Notes: generated by a model not told the origin, from the sequence alone. 15,435 nucleotides of DNA from Verrucomicrobiota bacterium (GCA_022711695.1 JAKLEJ010000029.1:1-15435), one strand, 5' to 3'; positions 1 through 8,962 are shown, counted from the stretch's first letter. Made by a program: numbers and translations.

Positions 1-61
1 GAGCCCGCAGGAAATTGACGAGGCCATCGGGCGGATCAATCGCGCCCTCGCAGGCGGCTGA
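1..61 (+). CDS. C-terminal end of an unidentified protein (partial)
   Basis: A plus-strand frame is open from the window edge (first full codon at base 2) and ends at a TGA at 59-61. The visible tail reads SPQEIDEAIGRINRALAGG. An amphipathic 'EIDEAI..IN.AL' helix is common at the end of fold-type I pyridoxal-phosphate enzymes, among many others, so no function is assigned. It is reported because the frame is open to the edge and the next gene begins 54 bases later on the same strand. The 54-base gap shows no clear regulatory element. Confidence 0.4.
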   Translation, partial: SPQEIDEAIGRINRALAGG

Positions 62-115
62 GCGCCGCCGACGCGGCCGGGGTTCTCCCTCGCAGACGCA
101 AACCCGACACCTCGC

Positions 116-1342
116 ATGGATTGGGGGTCCCACACCCGCAGGGAGAGCCGACGCGCCGTCCCTTCTGCGGCAGCGGCGCCGTCAGGAGCGGCGTCCGCGG
201 CGCGGTTGGACCCGGCGCGCAACCTGAGCTACGTGGACCCCGGCCTGCCTCGTCCTTCGGCGGCCTGCGTGCTGCGTCACTATGGCGCTTCCCTGGTCAT
301 CTACGGCGGGCTCCTCTTGCTGCTGCTGGCGAACCCCTGGTTCAGGGGCCTTCTGGACGTGTCCGCGGGAGGCTTTCAGGGCTGGCAGTACTATGTCTGG
401 TATTTCCTGGCCTACGCGGTTCTTTCGCCGCCGATCCTGCTGGCGCTGCGCCCGCGCTCGCTGTGGAACTCCAAGAACGTGCTGATCCTGGGCTGGCTGG
501 GGCGCGTGCTGCGTTGCGTGTTCCGGGGGCCCGGGAGCGTGCCGCCCGAGGCCTGGCGGCCCACCTTCAAGGAGAAGCACGCCTTCGTCTTTCTGTTGAT
601 CAAGCTGATCTATGGCCCGCTCATGCTCAACGGCGTGCTGGGCGAATGGGGCGGCTCCGCCCCGCTGCTGCTACAGTGGCAGCAGTCCCCCACCTGGATC
701 AGCCGGATGGACGCCGCCTATGCCATCTTCGTCTGGGCGGTCTTTTTGCTCGACTCGGCCCTCTTCTGTTTTGGCTACCATGCCGAGGCCGGCTTCCTCA
801 GGAACGAGGTCCGCTATGTGGAGACGACCCTCTTCGGCATCCTGGTGTGCATCCTCTGCTATCCGCCCTTCAATCACGTGACCGGGGTCTTCCTCGGCCC
901 GTCCAACGACGACGTGAACATTCTGTTCCAGGGCAATCTGCATCATCCCCTGACCTGGATTCTCCGCGGGCTGGCCGTGCTGTCGCTTTTGCTTCTGAGC
1001 GCGGCCTCGTTTTCGCTTTTCACCAAGGCCAGCAACCTCACCAACCGCGGCATTGTGCAGTATGGCGCCTATCGCTGGATTCGGCACCCGGGCTACCTGG
1101 GCAAGAACCTGTTCTGGCTGCTCACGCTCCTGCCCGTCTTCCTGGCGTTCGATCTCTCCAACCCGCAGTTTCCGTGGAAGGACCACTGGCTCAACTGCCT
1201 GGGCCGCTTGTGCGGGTTTGCCGGCTGGTGCTCGATCTACGTGCTGCGCGCCCTCACCGAGGAGCGCCTGCTGCGCCAGGACCCGGATTACGTCGCTTAC
1301 TGCCAGAAGGTGAAATACCGCTTCATCCCCGGGGTCTTTTGA
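116..1342 (+). CDS. Polytopic membrane protein, ICMT/PEMT-like methyltransferase family
   Basis: The 408-residue product has about eight hydrophobic segments (roughly 58-73, 91-111, 156-173, 200-220, 236-252, 280-301, 331-345, 365-378). The C-terminal part carries the signature of isoprenylcysteine carboxyl methyltransferase/phospholipid methyltransferase-like enzymes: GAYRWIRHPGYLGK at 317-330, a downstream TEER (381-384) and the terminal 'DPDY..YC..VKYRFIPGVF'. In that family these parts bind S-adenosylmethionine at the membrane; the bacterial acceptor is unknown. A middle motif, 'GYHAEAGFLRNEVRYVETTLFG' followed by CYPPFN, marks a long variant with extra N-terminal helices. The first 40 residues are Ala/Arg-rich and poorly family-like. 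No Shine-Dalgarno site precedes ATG 116, so in-frame TTG 206 or GTG 233 could be the true start. Family is likely; substrate is unknown. Confidence 0.8.
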   Translation: MDWGSHTRRESRRAVPSAAAAPSGAASAARLDPARNLSYVDPGLPRPSAACVLRHYGASLVIYGGLLLLLLANPWFRGLLDVSAGGFQGWQYYVWYFLAYAVLSPPILLALRPRSLWNSKNVLILGWLGRVLRCVFRGPGSVPPEAWRPTFKEKHAFVFLLIKLIYGPLMLNGVLGEWGGSAPLLLQWQQSPTWISRMDAAYAIFVWAVFLLDSALFCFGYHAEAGFLRNEVRYVETTLFGILVCILCYPPFNHVTGVFLGPSNDDVNILFQGNLHHPLTWILRGLAVLSLLLLSAASFSLFTKASNLTNRGIVQYGAYRWIRHPGYLGKNLFWLLTLLPVFLAFDLSNPQFPWKDHWLNCLGRLCGFAGWCSIYVLRALTEERLLRQDPDYVAYCQKVKYRFIPGVF

Positions 1343-1363
1343 TCCGAGTGGCGGGGGAACGCA

Positions 1364-1381
1364 GGGGCGGCCAGTCGCCCC
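1364..1381. terminator. Candidate bidirectional terminator hairpin between convergent genes
   Basis: GGGGCG at 1364-1369 and CGCCCC at 1376-1381 form a perfect 6-bp stem, extendable by a G-U pair, around a short loop. It lies in the 70-bp gap between two convergent genes ending at 1342 (+) and 1413 (-). No strong U-tract follows on either strand (GCTCTTCC on the plus side), so this is a position-supported candidate only. Confidence 0.4.
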
Positions 1382-1412
1382 GCTCTTCCAAGCCTCAGTT
1401 TCGCCGCGTTTG

Positions 1413-1895
1413 TCAGTACCCCTGCCGGGCCAACTCCTGCTGAAGCTTCATCTGGAACTCCTCGATGTCCGCGGCCGGGGGACGGTAGCCCTTCTGTTTC
1501 ATCCCCAGTCCCAGCCGGCCCATTTCATCCAGGTACCATGTGCCCGACTGTCCGTCGCTGAACGTTACTGAACCGCTGAGTGCGGCCCCGGGTTTGGCGA
1601 GGTGATCCACGGTGACTCGGACGCCGCCTGAGCCCGGCAAGGGCGCGTCTTCCGGCGGTGTGGAGGCGGGAGCCGCGGGGGCGGCAGGTGCGGCGGCGGC
1701 CGCCGGCGGCGGGGGCGGGGGCGGCGGGGGCGGGTCCTTGGGCATGATCTTCAGGTCGTCCACCAGGAACCGGACTTCCATGTAGGTTGGGCGCAGGCCA
1801 AACTCGGACTCGATGCGCTTCTGGATTTCGGAAAGCTTGAGGCCCTCGCCCAGCCAGGCGGCCACGCGTTGCTTTTGAGCGTCGTTCAGATTCAT
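1413..1895 (-). CDS. Small hypothetical protein with HTH-like N-terminus, poly-proline linker and C-terminal domain
   Basis: The 160-residue product has three parts. Residues 1-54 are helical with a helix-turn-helix feel: 'QKQRVAAWLGEGLKLSEIQ' then 'TYMEVRFLVDDL'. Residues 55-88 are low complexity: ten consecutive prolines, then an Ala/Pro stretch. Residues 89-160 look beta-rich, then helical (VRVTVDHL, GSVTFSDGQSGTWYLDEMGRLGL, and EFQMKLQQELARQGY at the end). I recall similar unnamed proteins in Verrucomicrobiota. ATG 1895 is chosen over in-frame ATG 1931 because the family-like sequence starts there and a weak GGA lies 8 bases upstream; the upstream extension (MCGAIRAQWIAT) looks non-native. 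It is the third gene after speA on the minus strand. A nucleic-acid-binding role for the N-terminus is a guess. Confidence 0.75.
   Translation of the reverse strand: MNLNDAQKQRVAAWLGEGLKLSEIQKRIESEFGLRPTYMEVRFLVDDLKIMPKDPPPPPPPPPPAAAAAPAAPAAPASTPPEDAPLPGSGGVRVTVDHLAKPGAALSGSVTFSDGQSGTWYLDEMGRLGLGMKQKGYRPPAADIEEFQMKLQQELARQGY
1710..1735 (+). repeat. G-rich low-complexity tract (quadruplex-capable) encoding the poly-proline run
   Basis: The plus strand carries four close G-runs of 5, 5, 5 and 3 bases, separated by C, CGGC and C (1711-1734). This matches the usual G-quadruplex pattern. It lies on the template strand of the minus-strand gene and encodes the ten-proline run. It is coding sequence, not a separate element, but may affect transcription or translation. 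Confidence 0.6.
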
Positions 1896-1945
1896 CGTTG
1901 CGATCCATTGGGCGCGAATGGCGCCGCACATTCAACCGAAAAATC

Positions 1946-2629
1946 TCAGTGGCTGCCGCCAAAGACGCTGTGGAAGATGGCTTCCTTGGTCTTCCAGATC
2001 AGGGCCATGGTCATGGCCACCGTCAAGAGGACGAAGAACCAGCCTCCCCAGTGGCTGGCGCGATCGACGAGGAACGACCAGGGCGGGTTCAGCCGCACGG
2101 GCCGGCCCAGGTGGTGGACGCCGATGCGCAGCAGGAGGGCGGCCAGGTTCAGCAGCAGCAGGGCTGTGCTCAGGCGCGTGAAGAGGACGGTCTCGTGGCG
2201 CAGGGTCTCGTCGGGCAGCATCGCGGTGAGGCGCCGCAGCAGCGGATTGAGCAGGAGCAGGAAGGTCAGGCCGGAAACGGCCATGAGCTCGACCATGGCG
2301 CCGTAGAACACATTGGAGGGCAGCCGGCTCCACCAGTAGAGGAAGGGGGAGAGGCCCAGATTCACCAGCGCCAGGACCCGGGCCCGTTCCAGGGCGCGAA
2401 TCCAGACCGTTTCCTCGGGACGGAACCGGCCCAGGAGCAGCAGGCTGTAAACCAGCGCCCCGGTGGCCAGGACGGGCGGCAGAACCCCGAAAAGCCGGAG
2501 GAAATCCGCCTGCGAGGTCTGCACGCAAACCACCAGCGCGGCCGGCAGCCCCCAGAAGAGAACCGACAGCCCTCTCATCAGTTGGCCGAGCGACCGCAGC
2601 AATTCGGGGTTGGCCACTGGGTCTGACAT
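1946..2629 (-). CDS. Hypothetical six-helix membrane protein
   Basis: The 227-residue product is very hydrophobic, with six likely membrane helices at about 17-37, 43-69, 83-102, 106-130, 146-169 and 192-215. Short charged loops separate them (for example RFRPEETVWIRALERAR at 68-84). No signal peptide, catalytic motif or known domain was recognised. It starts 15 bp after the speA stop, and the next gene starts 50 bp after its own stop, so the three minus-strand genes are probably cotranscribed. The link to arginine decarboxylase could suggest a transport or membrane role in polyamine metabolism, but nothing in the protein shows this. ATG 2629 is the natural start; no strong ribosome binding site is visible. 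Confidence 0.75.
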   Translation of the reverse strand: MSDPVANPELLRSLGQLMRGLSVLFWGLPAALVVCVQTSQADFLRLFGVLPPVLATGALVYSLLLLGRFRPEETVWIRALERARVLALVNLGLSPFLYWWSRLPSNVFYGAMVELMAVSGLTFLLLLNPLLRRLTAMLPDETLRHETVLFTRLSTALLLLNLAALLLRIGVHHLGRPVRLNPPWSFLVDRASHWGGWFFVLLTVAMTMALIWKTKEAIFHSVFGGSH

Positions 2630-2644
2630 GAGGGCGCGCCGGCC

Positions 2645-4582
2645 TTAGAAACTGAGGTAGGTGTAGTTCTTGAGCCCGCGCTCGTAATCGTCCAGCAGCC
2701 GCATGGCCTCGGACGGTTTCATGCGGTCGCTCTTGATGGCCTCGTCCACCTGGGCCTTCATCTGGCGCTTGAGTTCGTTTTCGTCGTACTGAACGTCCTG
2801 CAGGGCCTGGACGATGGTGGCCCCTTCGATGATCTCCTCGATGTAGTAGCCGGCCGGCTCGTCCGGGTCCAGGAACACGTGCGCCTCGTTGACGCGGCTG
2901 AAAAGGTTGTGCAGGTCGCCCATGATGTCCTGGTAGGCCCCCATCAGGAAGAAGCCCAGGTAATACGGTTCGCCGCCGTTGCCATTGCCGGCCAGGGCGT
3001 GCAGCGGCAGGGTGTCCCGCACATCCCGCAGATCGATGAACTTGTTGATCTGGCCATCCGAGTCGCAGGTGATATCGACCAGGGTGGCCTCGCGGTTGGG
3101 AGGCTCGTTGAGCCGGCTCACCGGCATGATCGGGAACAACTGCCCCAACGCCCAGTGGTCCAGCAGCGACTGGAACACCGAGAAATTGCACAGATACTGG
3201 TCGCCGAGGCTGTCCTCGAGCTTGCGGATTTCCTCCGGCACGTAGGCCTGTCCCCGGAAACTCTGGACCACCTGCTGGCTGATCTCCCAGTGCAGGCTCT
3301 CGATCTTGGCCTTGTCGGGCAGCTCCAGCAGCCCGAGCGTAAACATGTTCTGGGCGTCGTCTTTGCGCTCCAGGGCGTCGTGGTAGGCCTCCAGCTTGTT
3401 CAGCTTGGCCAGGTTGCGGCGGATGTCCAGCAGCTCCTTCACCAGCGGGTGCTCGTTTTCGCCGTAGGCGAATCCGGTCTCGGGCCGCAGCTTCTGGATG
3501 GCCCCGAAGACCTCCACGATCAGCACGCTGTGGTGCGCGACAATGGCGCGCCCGCTTTCGCTGACGATCCCCGGATGCGGCACTCCCTCCGCGTTGCAGA
3601 CGTCGGCGATGTAATAGACGATGTCGTTGGTGTATTCCTGCAGCGTGTAGTTGGTCGAGGAATCGAAGGCCGACCGGCTGCCGTCGTAATCCACCCCCAG
3701 GCCCCCGCCCACATCGATGTAATCCAGGGCGAACCCCGACTTGTAGAGCTTGGCGTAGAAGCGGGAAATCTCCTGCACAGCCTTCTTGACCGTGAGGATG
3801 TCCGGCACCTGGGAGCCGATGTGAAAATGGAGCAGCTTGAAGCAGTGGCCGAGGTTCTCGGCCTTGAGCAGGTCGAGCGCCGCCAGCAGTTCGGCGGTGC
3901 TCAGGCCGAACTTGGCGTTCTCCCCGCCGCTTTCGGACCACTTGCCCGCCCCCTTGCACACCAGCCGCATCCGGATGCCGATGAGCGGCTCGATGCCCAT
4001 CTGGCGCGAGAGGCTCAAGATCTGCCGCAGCTCCTCCAGCTTCTCCACCACCAGGATGACCTTCTTGCCCAGCTTGGTCCCCAGCAGGGCCATGCGGATG
4101 AACTCGGCGTCCTTGTAGCCGTTGCAAATGATGAGGCTCCCCACCTGGCTCTGCATGGCCAGGCCCGCGAAGAGCTCCGGCTTGCTCCCCACCTCCAGCC
4201 CGAAATCGTAGGGCCGGCCCGCGTCCAGGATTTCCTCCACCACCTCCCGGAGCTGGTTGACCTTGATGGGAAACACCCCCCGGAAGGCCCCCTGGTAGCT
4301 GTACTCCCGGATCGAGTTGCGGAAGGCCTCGTTGATCGCCTGCACCCGGTCCCGCAGAATGTCCTGAAACCGGATCAGCAGCGGGAACTTCAGCCCGCGC
4401 GCCCGGGCCTCCTCGATCACATCCACGATCTCCACGCTGGCCCCCGCCTCCTGCTGCGGCATGGCCACCACGTTGCCCGCCTCGTTGATGTCGAAGTATT
4501 TCGAGCCCCAGCGGTTGATGTTGTACAGGTTGCGCGCGGCCGGGATGTCCCAGGCCGGGGTTTCTGCGCCAGACTCACTCAT
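2645..4582 (-). CDS. speA: Biosynthetic arginine decarboxylase
   Basis: This PLP- and Mg-dependent enzyme converts arginine to agmatine and CO2, the first step of the arginine route to putrescine and spermidine. The 645-residue length is typical of SpeA. Visible motifs include FPIKVNQ at 104-110, where Lys107 is the expected PLP Schiff-base lysine of the alanine-racemase-like barrel. HFHIGSQ (252-258) and the glycine-rich DVGGGLGVDYDGS (290-302) are cofactor-binding segments. SESGRAIVAHHSVL lies at 341-354, and CDSDG at 506-510 is the C-terminal active-site segment contributed across the dimer. The start is ATG 4582 (MSESGAETPAWDIPAARNLY); an in-frame extension to 4636 adds family-unlike sequence. 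The gene leads a minus-strand group and is divergent from the fur-suf operon, sharing a 199-bp control region. No speB or later spermidine gene is present in the window. Confidence 0.96.
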   Translation of the reverse strand: MSESGAETPAWDIPAARNLYNINRWGSKYFDINEAGNVVAMPQQEAGASVEIVDVIEEARARGLKFPLLIRFQDILRDRVQAINEAFRNSIREYSYQGAFRGVFPIKVNQLREVVEEILDAGRPYDFGLEVGSKPELFAGLAMQSQVGSLIICNGYKDAEFIRMALLGTKLGKKVILVVEKLEELRQILSLSRQMGIEPLIGIRMRLVCKGAGKWSESGGENAKFGLSTAELLAALDLLKAENLGHCFKLLHFHIGSQVPDILTVKKAVQEISRFYAKLYKSGFALDYIDVGGGLGVDYDGSRSAFDSSTNYTLQEYTNDIVYYIADVCNAEGVPHPGIVSESGRAIVAHHSVLIVEVFGAIQKLRPETGFAYGENEHPLVKELLDIRRNLAKLNKLEAYHDALERKDDAQNMFTLGLLELPDKAKIESLHWEISQQVVQSFRGQAYVPEEIRKLEDSLGDQYLCNFSVFQSLLDHWALGQLFPIMPVSRLNEPPNREATLVDITCDSDGQINKFIDLRDVRDTLPLHALAGNGNGGEPYYLGFFLMGAYQDIMGDLHNLFSRVNEAHVFLDPDEPAGYYIEEIIEGATIVQALQDVQYDENELKRQMKAQVDEAIKSDRMKPSEAMRLLDDYERGLKNYTYLSF

Positions 4583-4680
4583 GTTCTGATTGTCGAGAGC
4601 GCGGCCGGCTCGGCGCGCGCGGCCTGTATTCAACAAGGGCCGGAAAAAATATCAATCGCAGAGTTTGAGTCCCGCCGCCG

Positions 4681-4716
4681 CGCCGGGGCCCCGCAGGCGG
4701 CGGGCGGGCCCCGGCG
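4681..4716. other. Perfect 11-bp GC-rich inverted repeat (hairpin) in the speA/fur intergenic region
   Basis: CGCCGGGGCCC at 4681-4691 is exactly complementary to GGGCCCCGGCG at 4706-4716, with a 14-base loop. On the plus strand it is followed by a T-rich run (TTATTTGTATTT, 4717-4728), so it resembles an intrinsic terminator pointing toward fur. No plus-strand gene lies upstream to be terminated. On the minus strand it would sit in the speA leader, about 100 nt before the start codon. It could insulate the suf operon from antisense or read-through RNA, or stabilise the speA 5' end. Confidence 0.55.
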
Positions 4717-4726
4717 TTATTTGTAT

Positions 4727-4741
4727 TTAGAATCATTCTAA
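4727..4741. promoter_or_regulatory. Per/Fur-box-like operator, perfect 7-1-7 palindrome
   Basis: TTAGAATCATTCTAA is a perfect 7-1-7 inverted repeat. It matches the known Bacillus PerR box TTATAATNATTATAA at 12 of 14 defined positions, and its two differences are symmetrical. It shares the AATNATT core common to 7-1-7 Fur, Zur and PerR boxes. It is an AT-rich island in a GC-rich region, lies 41 bp before the start codon of a Fur-family gene, and ends 3 bp before a consensus TTGACA. These facts make it the likely operator for that regulator. It also lies upstream of the divergent speA gene. Confidence 0.75.
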
Positions 4742-4744
4742 CTC

Positions 4745-4750
4745 TTGACA
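4745..4750 (+). promoter_or_regulatory. Candidate -35 element of the fur-suf operon promoter
   Basis: TTGACA matches the sigma-70-type -35 consensus exactly and faces the fur-like gene 32 bp downstream. No TATAAT-like sequence occurs at 16-18 bp spacing (around 4767-4774 it is GC-rich), so the promoter is incomplete by eye. With normal spacing, transcription would start near 4780, almost at the ATG, implying a very short or absent leader. Confidence 0.4.
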
Positions 4751-4781
4751 AAATCCGCGCCTGTGCGACCGGTTCCTTAGA

Positions 4782-5233
4782 ATGAAAAGCGAGAGAGCCA
4801 CCCTCCCGGACCGGGAGCTGAACGACCGGCTGGCCGCCAGCGGGCTGCGGTTCACCGCCCAGCGGCAGCAGGTGCTGGCGGTGCTGCTGAAGAGGCGCGA
4901 CCACCCCACCGCCGAGGAGGTCTTCATCCGCGCCAAGAGCCAGATGCCGGACATCTCCATGGCCACGGTCTATAACTGCCTGGACGCGCTGACGCAGTGC
5001 GGCCTGGTGCGGCAGGTCCACATGGACCGCGGGGCGGCCCGCTACTGCCCCAACATGTCCGATCATTCGCATTTCCGGTGCGAGGGCTGCGGACGGGTCC
5101 ATGACATCGACCTGGCCAGCGAGGCCCTCCGCCCGCACCTGCCGCGCGGGTTCCAGGTGAGCCACAGCGAGGTCTCGCTGCACGGCCTTTGCGCCGACTG
5201 CGCCCGGAATTCCGCGGCCCGCTCCTCCGCCAA

Positions 5234-5237
<4 letters not shown>
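4782..5237 (+). CDS. Fur/PerR-superfamily transcriptional regulator of the suf operon
   Basis: The 151-residue product has the standard Fur layout: an N-terminal winged-helix domain (GLRFTAQRQQVLAVL at 21-35, recognition-helix region ISMATVYNCLDAL at 58-70) and a C-terminal dimerisation/metal domain. Two CxxC pairs, Cys100/Cys103 and Cys137/Cys140, form the structural zinc site. His41, His95, His97 and Asp108 align with PerR ligands His37, His91, His93 and Asp104. The fifth ligand, Asp85 in PerR, aligns with Cys89 here. Its TGA overlaps the sufB ATG (ATGA), implying cotranscription and coupled translation. A Per-like palindrome lies 41 bp upstream, suggesting autoregulation. Family is certain. 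Whether it senses iron, peroxide, manganese or thiol state is open, so no specific symbol is given. No clear ribosome binding site precedes ATG 4782, and no later in-frame ATG fits the fold. Confidence 0.93.
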
Positions 5238-6682
<1,445 letters not shown>

Positions 6683-6741
6683 ACCGGCCCTGCAAACGAC
6701 ATTTGAAACCGTTGCCAAACGAAAACCACTGAACAGACACG

Positions 6742-7527
<786 letters not shown>

Positions 7528-7563
7528 GAACCGCGGTCGAACGACCCCCACCTGGATCGCCCT

Positions 7564-8955
7564 ATGAAGTCCACCCTGACCCACACCGCTCCGGCCAAGC
7601 CCGCGCCGCCAGGCCCGCTGGAGGCCTTCGAGCGGTTCGAGAAGCGCGCTGGCCATGCCGGGCCGCCCTGGCTGCGCGCCTTGCGCACCTCGGGCATCTC
7701 CTATTTCGGAGAACTCGGCTTCCCCGCCGCTCACCATGAGGATTGGCGTTTCACAACCCCGTCCGTGCTGGCCGAGCGGGCCTATGCCCCCGCCCCGCGC
7801 CCGGACGTTCAGATTCCCGGCGTCGCTTCCTTGAGCCTCGTTCCGGACGGGGAACTGGAGGCCCACCGCCTGGTGTTTGTGGACGGTCATTTCGCCCCGC
7901 GTCTGTCCCGTGTGCTGCCGCTGGAGCCCGAGCAGGTGGTGACGAATCTGCGCGAGGCCCTCGAGTTCCAGTCCTCGCTTGTGGAGAGCTTCCTGGGACG
8001 GGCGGCCCGGCACGAGACCAGCGCCTTCGCGGCGCTCAACACCGCCTTTCTGGAGGACGGGGCGTTCGTTTACCTGCCCGCGGGCCGGGAGCTGGCCGCG
8101 CCGGTTCACCTGCTGTTTGTATCCAGCCAGCCGGGAGTGGTCAGCCATCCGCGCGTCCTGGTGGTTGCGCGAGCTGGGGCGCGCGCACAAGTGATCGAGG
8201 AATACGTCAGTCTTGGGGAGCAGGCCGGCTTCACCAACGCGGTCACCGAGATCGCGGCCGGGCCGGGCGCGCAGGTCGAACACGTCCGCCTGCAGCGCGA
8301 GAACGGGGCCAGCCTCCACGTGGGGACCGTCGAGGCCCGCCAGTACAAGGACAGCCGCGTGCTCAGCCACTCGGTATCGACCGGGGCGCGGCTGGCCCGG
8401 CACAACATTCATCTCCGCTTCGAGGAGCCGGGGTGCGAGGGGGTGCTCAACGGCCTCTACACGGGCGCCGGCGACCAACTGGTGGACCATCACACCATTG
8501 CCGACCACCGCAGTCCCCACTGCCAGAGCCACGAGTTCTATCATGGCATCTTGAGCGGCCGCTCCCGCGGGGTCTTCAACGGCCGCATCTACGTCCGTCA
8601 GGACGCTCAGAAGACCGACGCCAAACAGACCAACCGCAACCTGCTGCTCTCGAACGAGGCCACGGTCTATACCAAGCCGCAGCTCGAGATCTGGGCGGAC
8701 GACGTCAAGTGCACCCACGGGGCCACCGTGGGCCAGTTGGATGAGAACGCGGTGTTTTACCTGCGCTCCCGGGGCATCGGCGAGGCCCGGGCCCGCCGGA
8801 TGCTGATCGGAGCGTTTGCCAGCGAGACCATCGGCCGCATCGGCGTGGAAGCGCTGCGCGCGCGCCTGGACGAGACCCTCCAGGCGTGGTTGGCGGAGGA
8901 ACTCGCCGCCCCAGGGCCGCTGCCGTTGCCGCACCCGCCCGGGCTAACCACCTGA
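7564..8955 (+). CDS. sufD: Fe-S cluster assembly protein SufD
   Basis: SufD is the SufB paralogue that forms the SufB-SufC2-SufD complex and helps iron entry. The 463-residue product has an N-terminal helical region (GISYFGELGFPAAHHEDWRFT at 44-64), a beta-helix core, and the conserved C-terminal stretch 'KTDAKQTNRNLLLSNEA' at 350-366. CTHGATVG at 383-390 follows, in which His385 corresponds to the functional E. coli His360. The helical end RSRGIGEARARRMLIGAFA is typical. A proline-rich tail (449-460) is an add-on. It starts 36 bp after sufC at ATG 7564, with only a weak TGGA upstream. Sequence and position between sufC and sufU make the call secure. Confidence 0.95.
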   Translation: MKSTLTHTAPAKPAPPGPLEAFERFEKRAGHAGPPWLRALRTSGISYFGELGFPAAHHEDWRFTTPSVLAERAYAPAPRPDVQIPGVASLSLVPDGELEAHRLVFVDGHFAPRLSRVLPLEPEQVVTNLREALEFQSSLVESFLGRAARHETSAFAALNTAFLEDGAFVYLPAGRELAAPVHLLFVSSQPGVVSHPRVLVVARAGARAQVIEEYVSLGEQAGFTNAVTEIAAGPGAQVEHVRLQRENGASLHVGTVEARQYKDSRVLSHSVSTGARLARHNIHLRFEEPGCEGVLNGLYTGAGDQLVDHHTIADHRSPHCQSHEFYHGILSGRSRGVFNGRIYVRQDAQKTDAKQTNRNLLLSNEATVYTKPQLEIWADDVKCTHGATVGQLDENAVFYLRSRGIGEARARRMLIGAFASETIGRIGVEALRARLDETLQAWLAEELAAPGPLPLPHPPGLTT

Positions 8956-8962
8956 CCCAGCC

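Noticed and set aside
121..1443. A 440-codon plus-strand frame overlapping the methyltransferase-like gene
   Set aside because: It is Arg/Pro/Gly-rich with no hydrophobic pattern; the frame starting at 116 has membrane helices and family motifs.
1896..1931. In-frame ATG 1931 as the start of the small poly-proline protein
   Set aside because: The added MCGAIRAQWIAT is unlike the recalled family, while ATG 1895 begins the conserved-looking segment. It would give a tighter 14-bp gap, so it is not fully excluded.
1932..4127. A 731-codon minus-strand frame overlapping speA and the membrane protein
   Set aside because: It is a frame-shifted shadow of speA, Arg/Gly/Pro-rich with no family motif, and crosses two well-supported genes on the same strand.
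4583..4680. A riboswitch or small RNA in the speA leader
   Set aside because: No recognisable riboswitch core was seen by eye; only an A-rich patch near 4644 stands out. Covariation would be needed to claim one.
2879..4741. A 620-codon plus-strand frame antisense to speA
   Set aside because: SpeA is unambiguous on the minus strand; the antisense product is His/Leu/Gln-biased and resembles nothing.
6683..6741. An internal promoter between sufB and sufC
   Set aside because: TTGAAA- and TTGCCA-like hexamers exist, but no properly spaced -10 was found.
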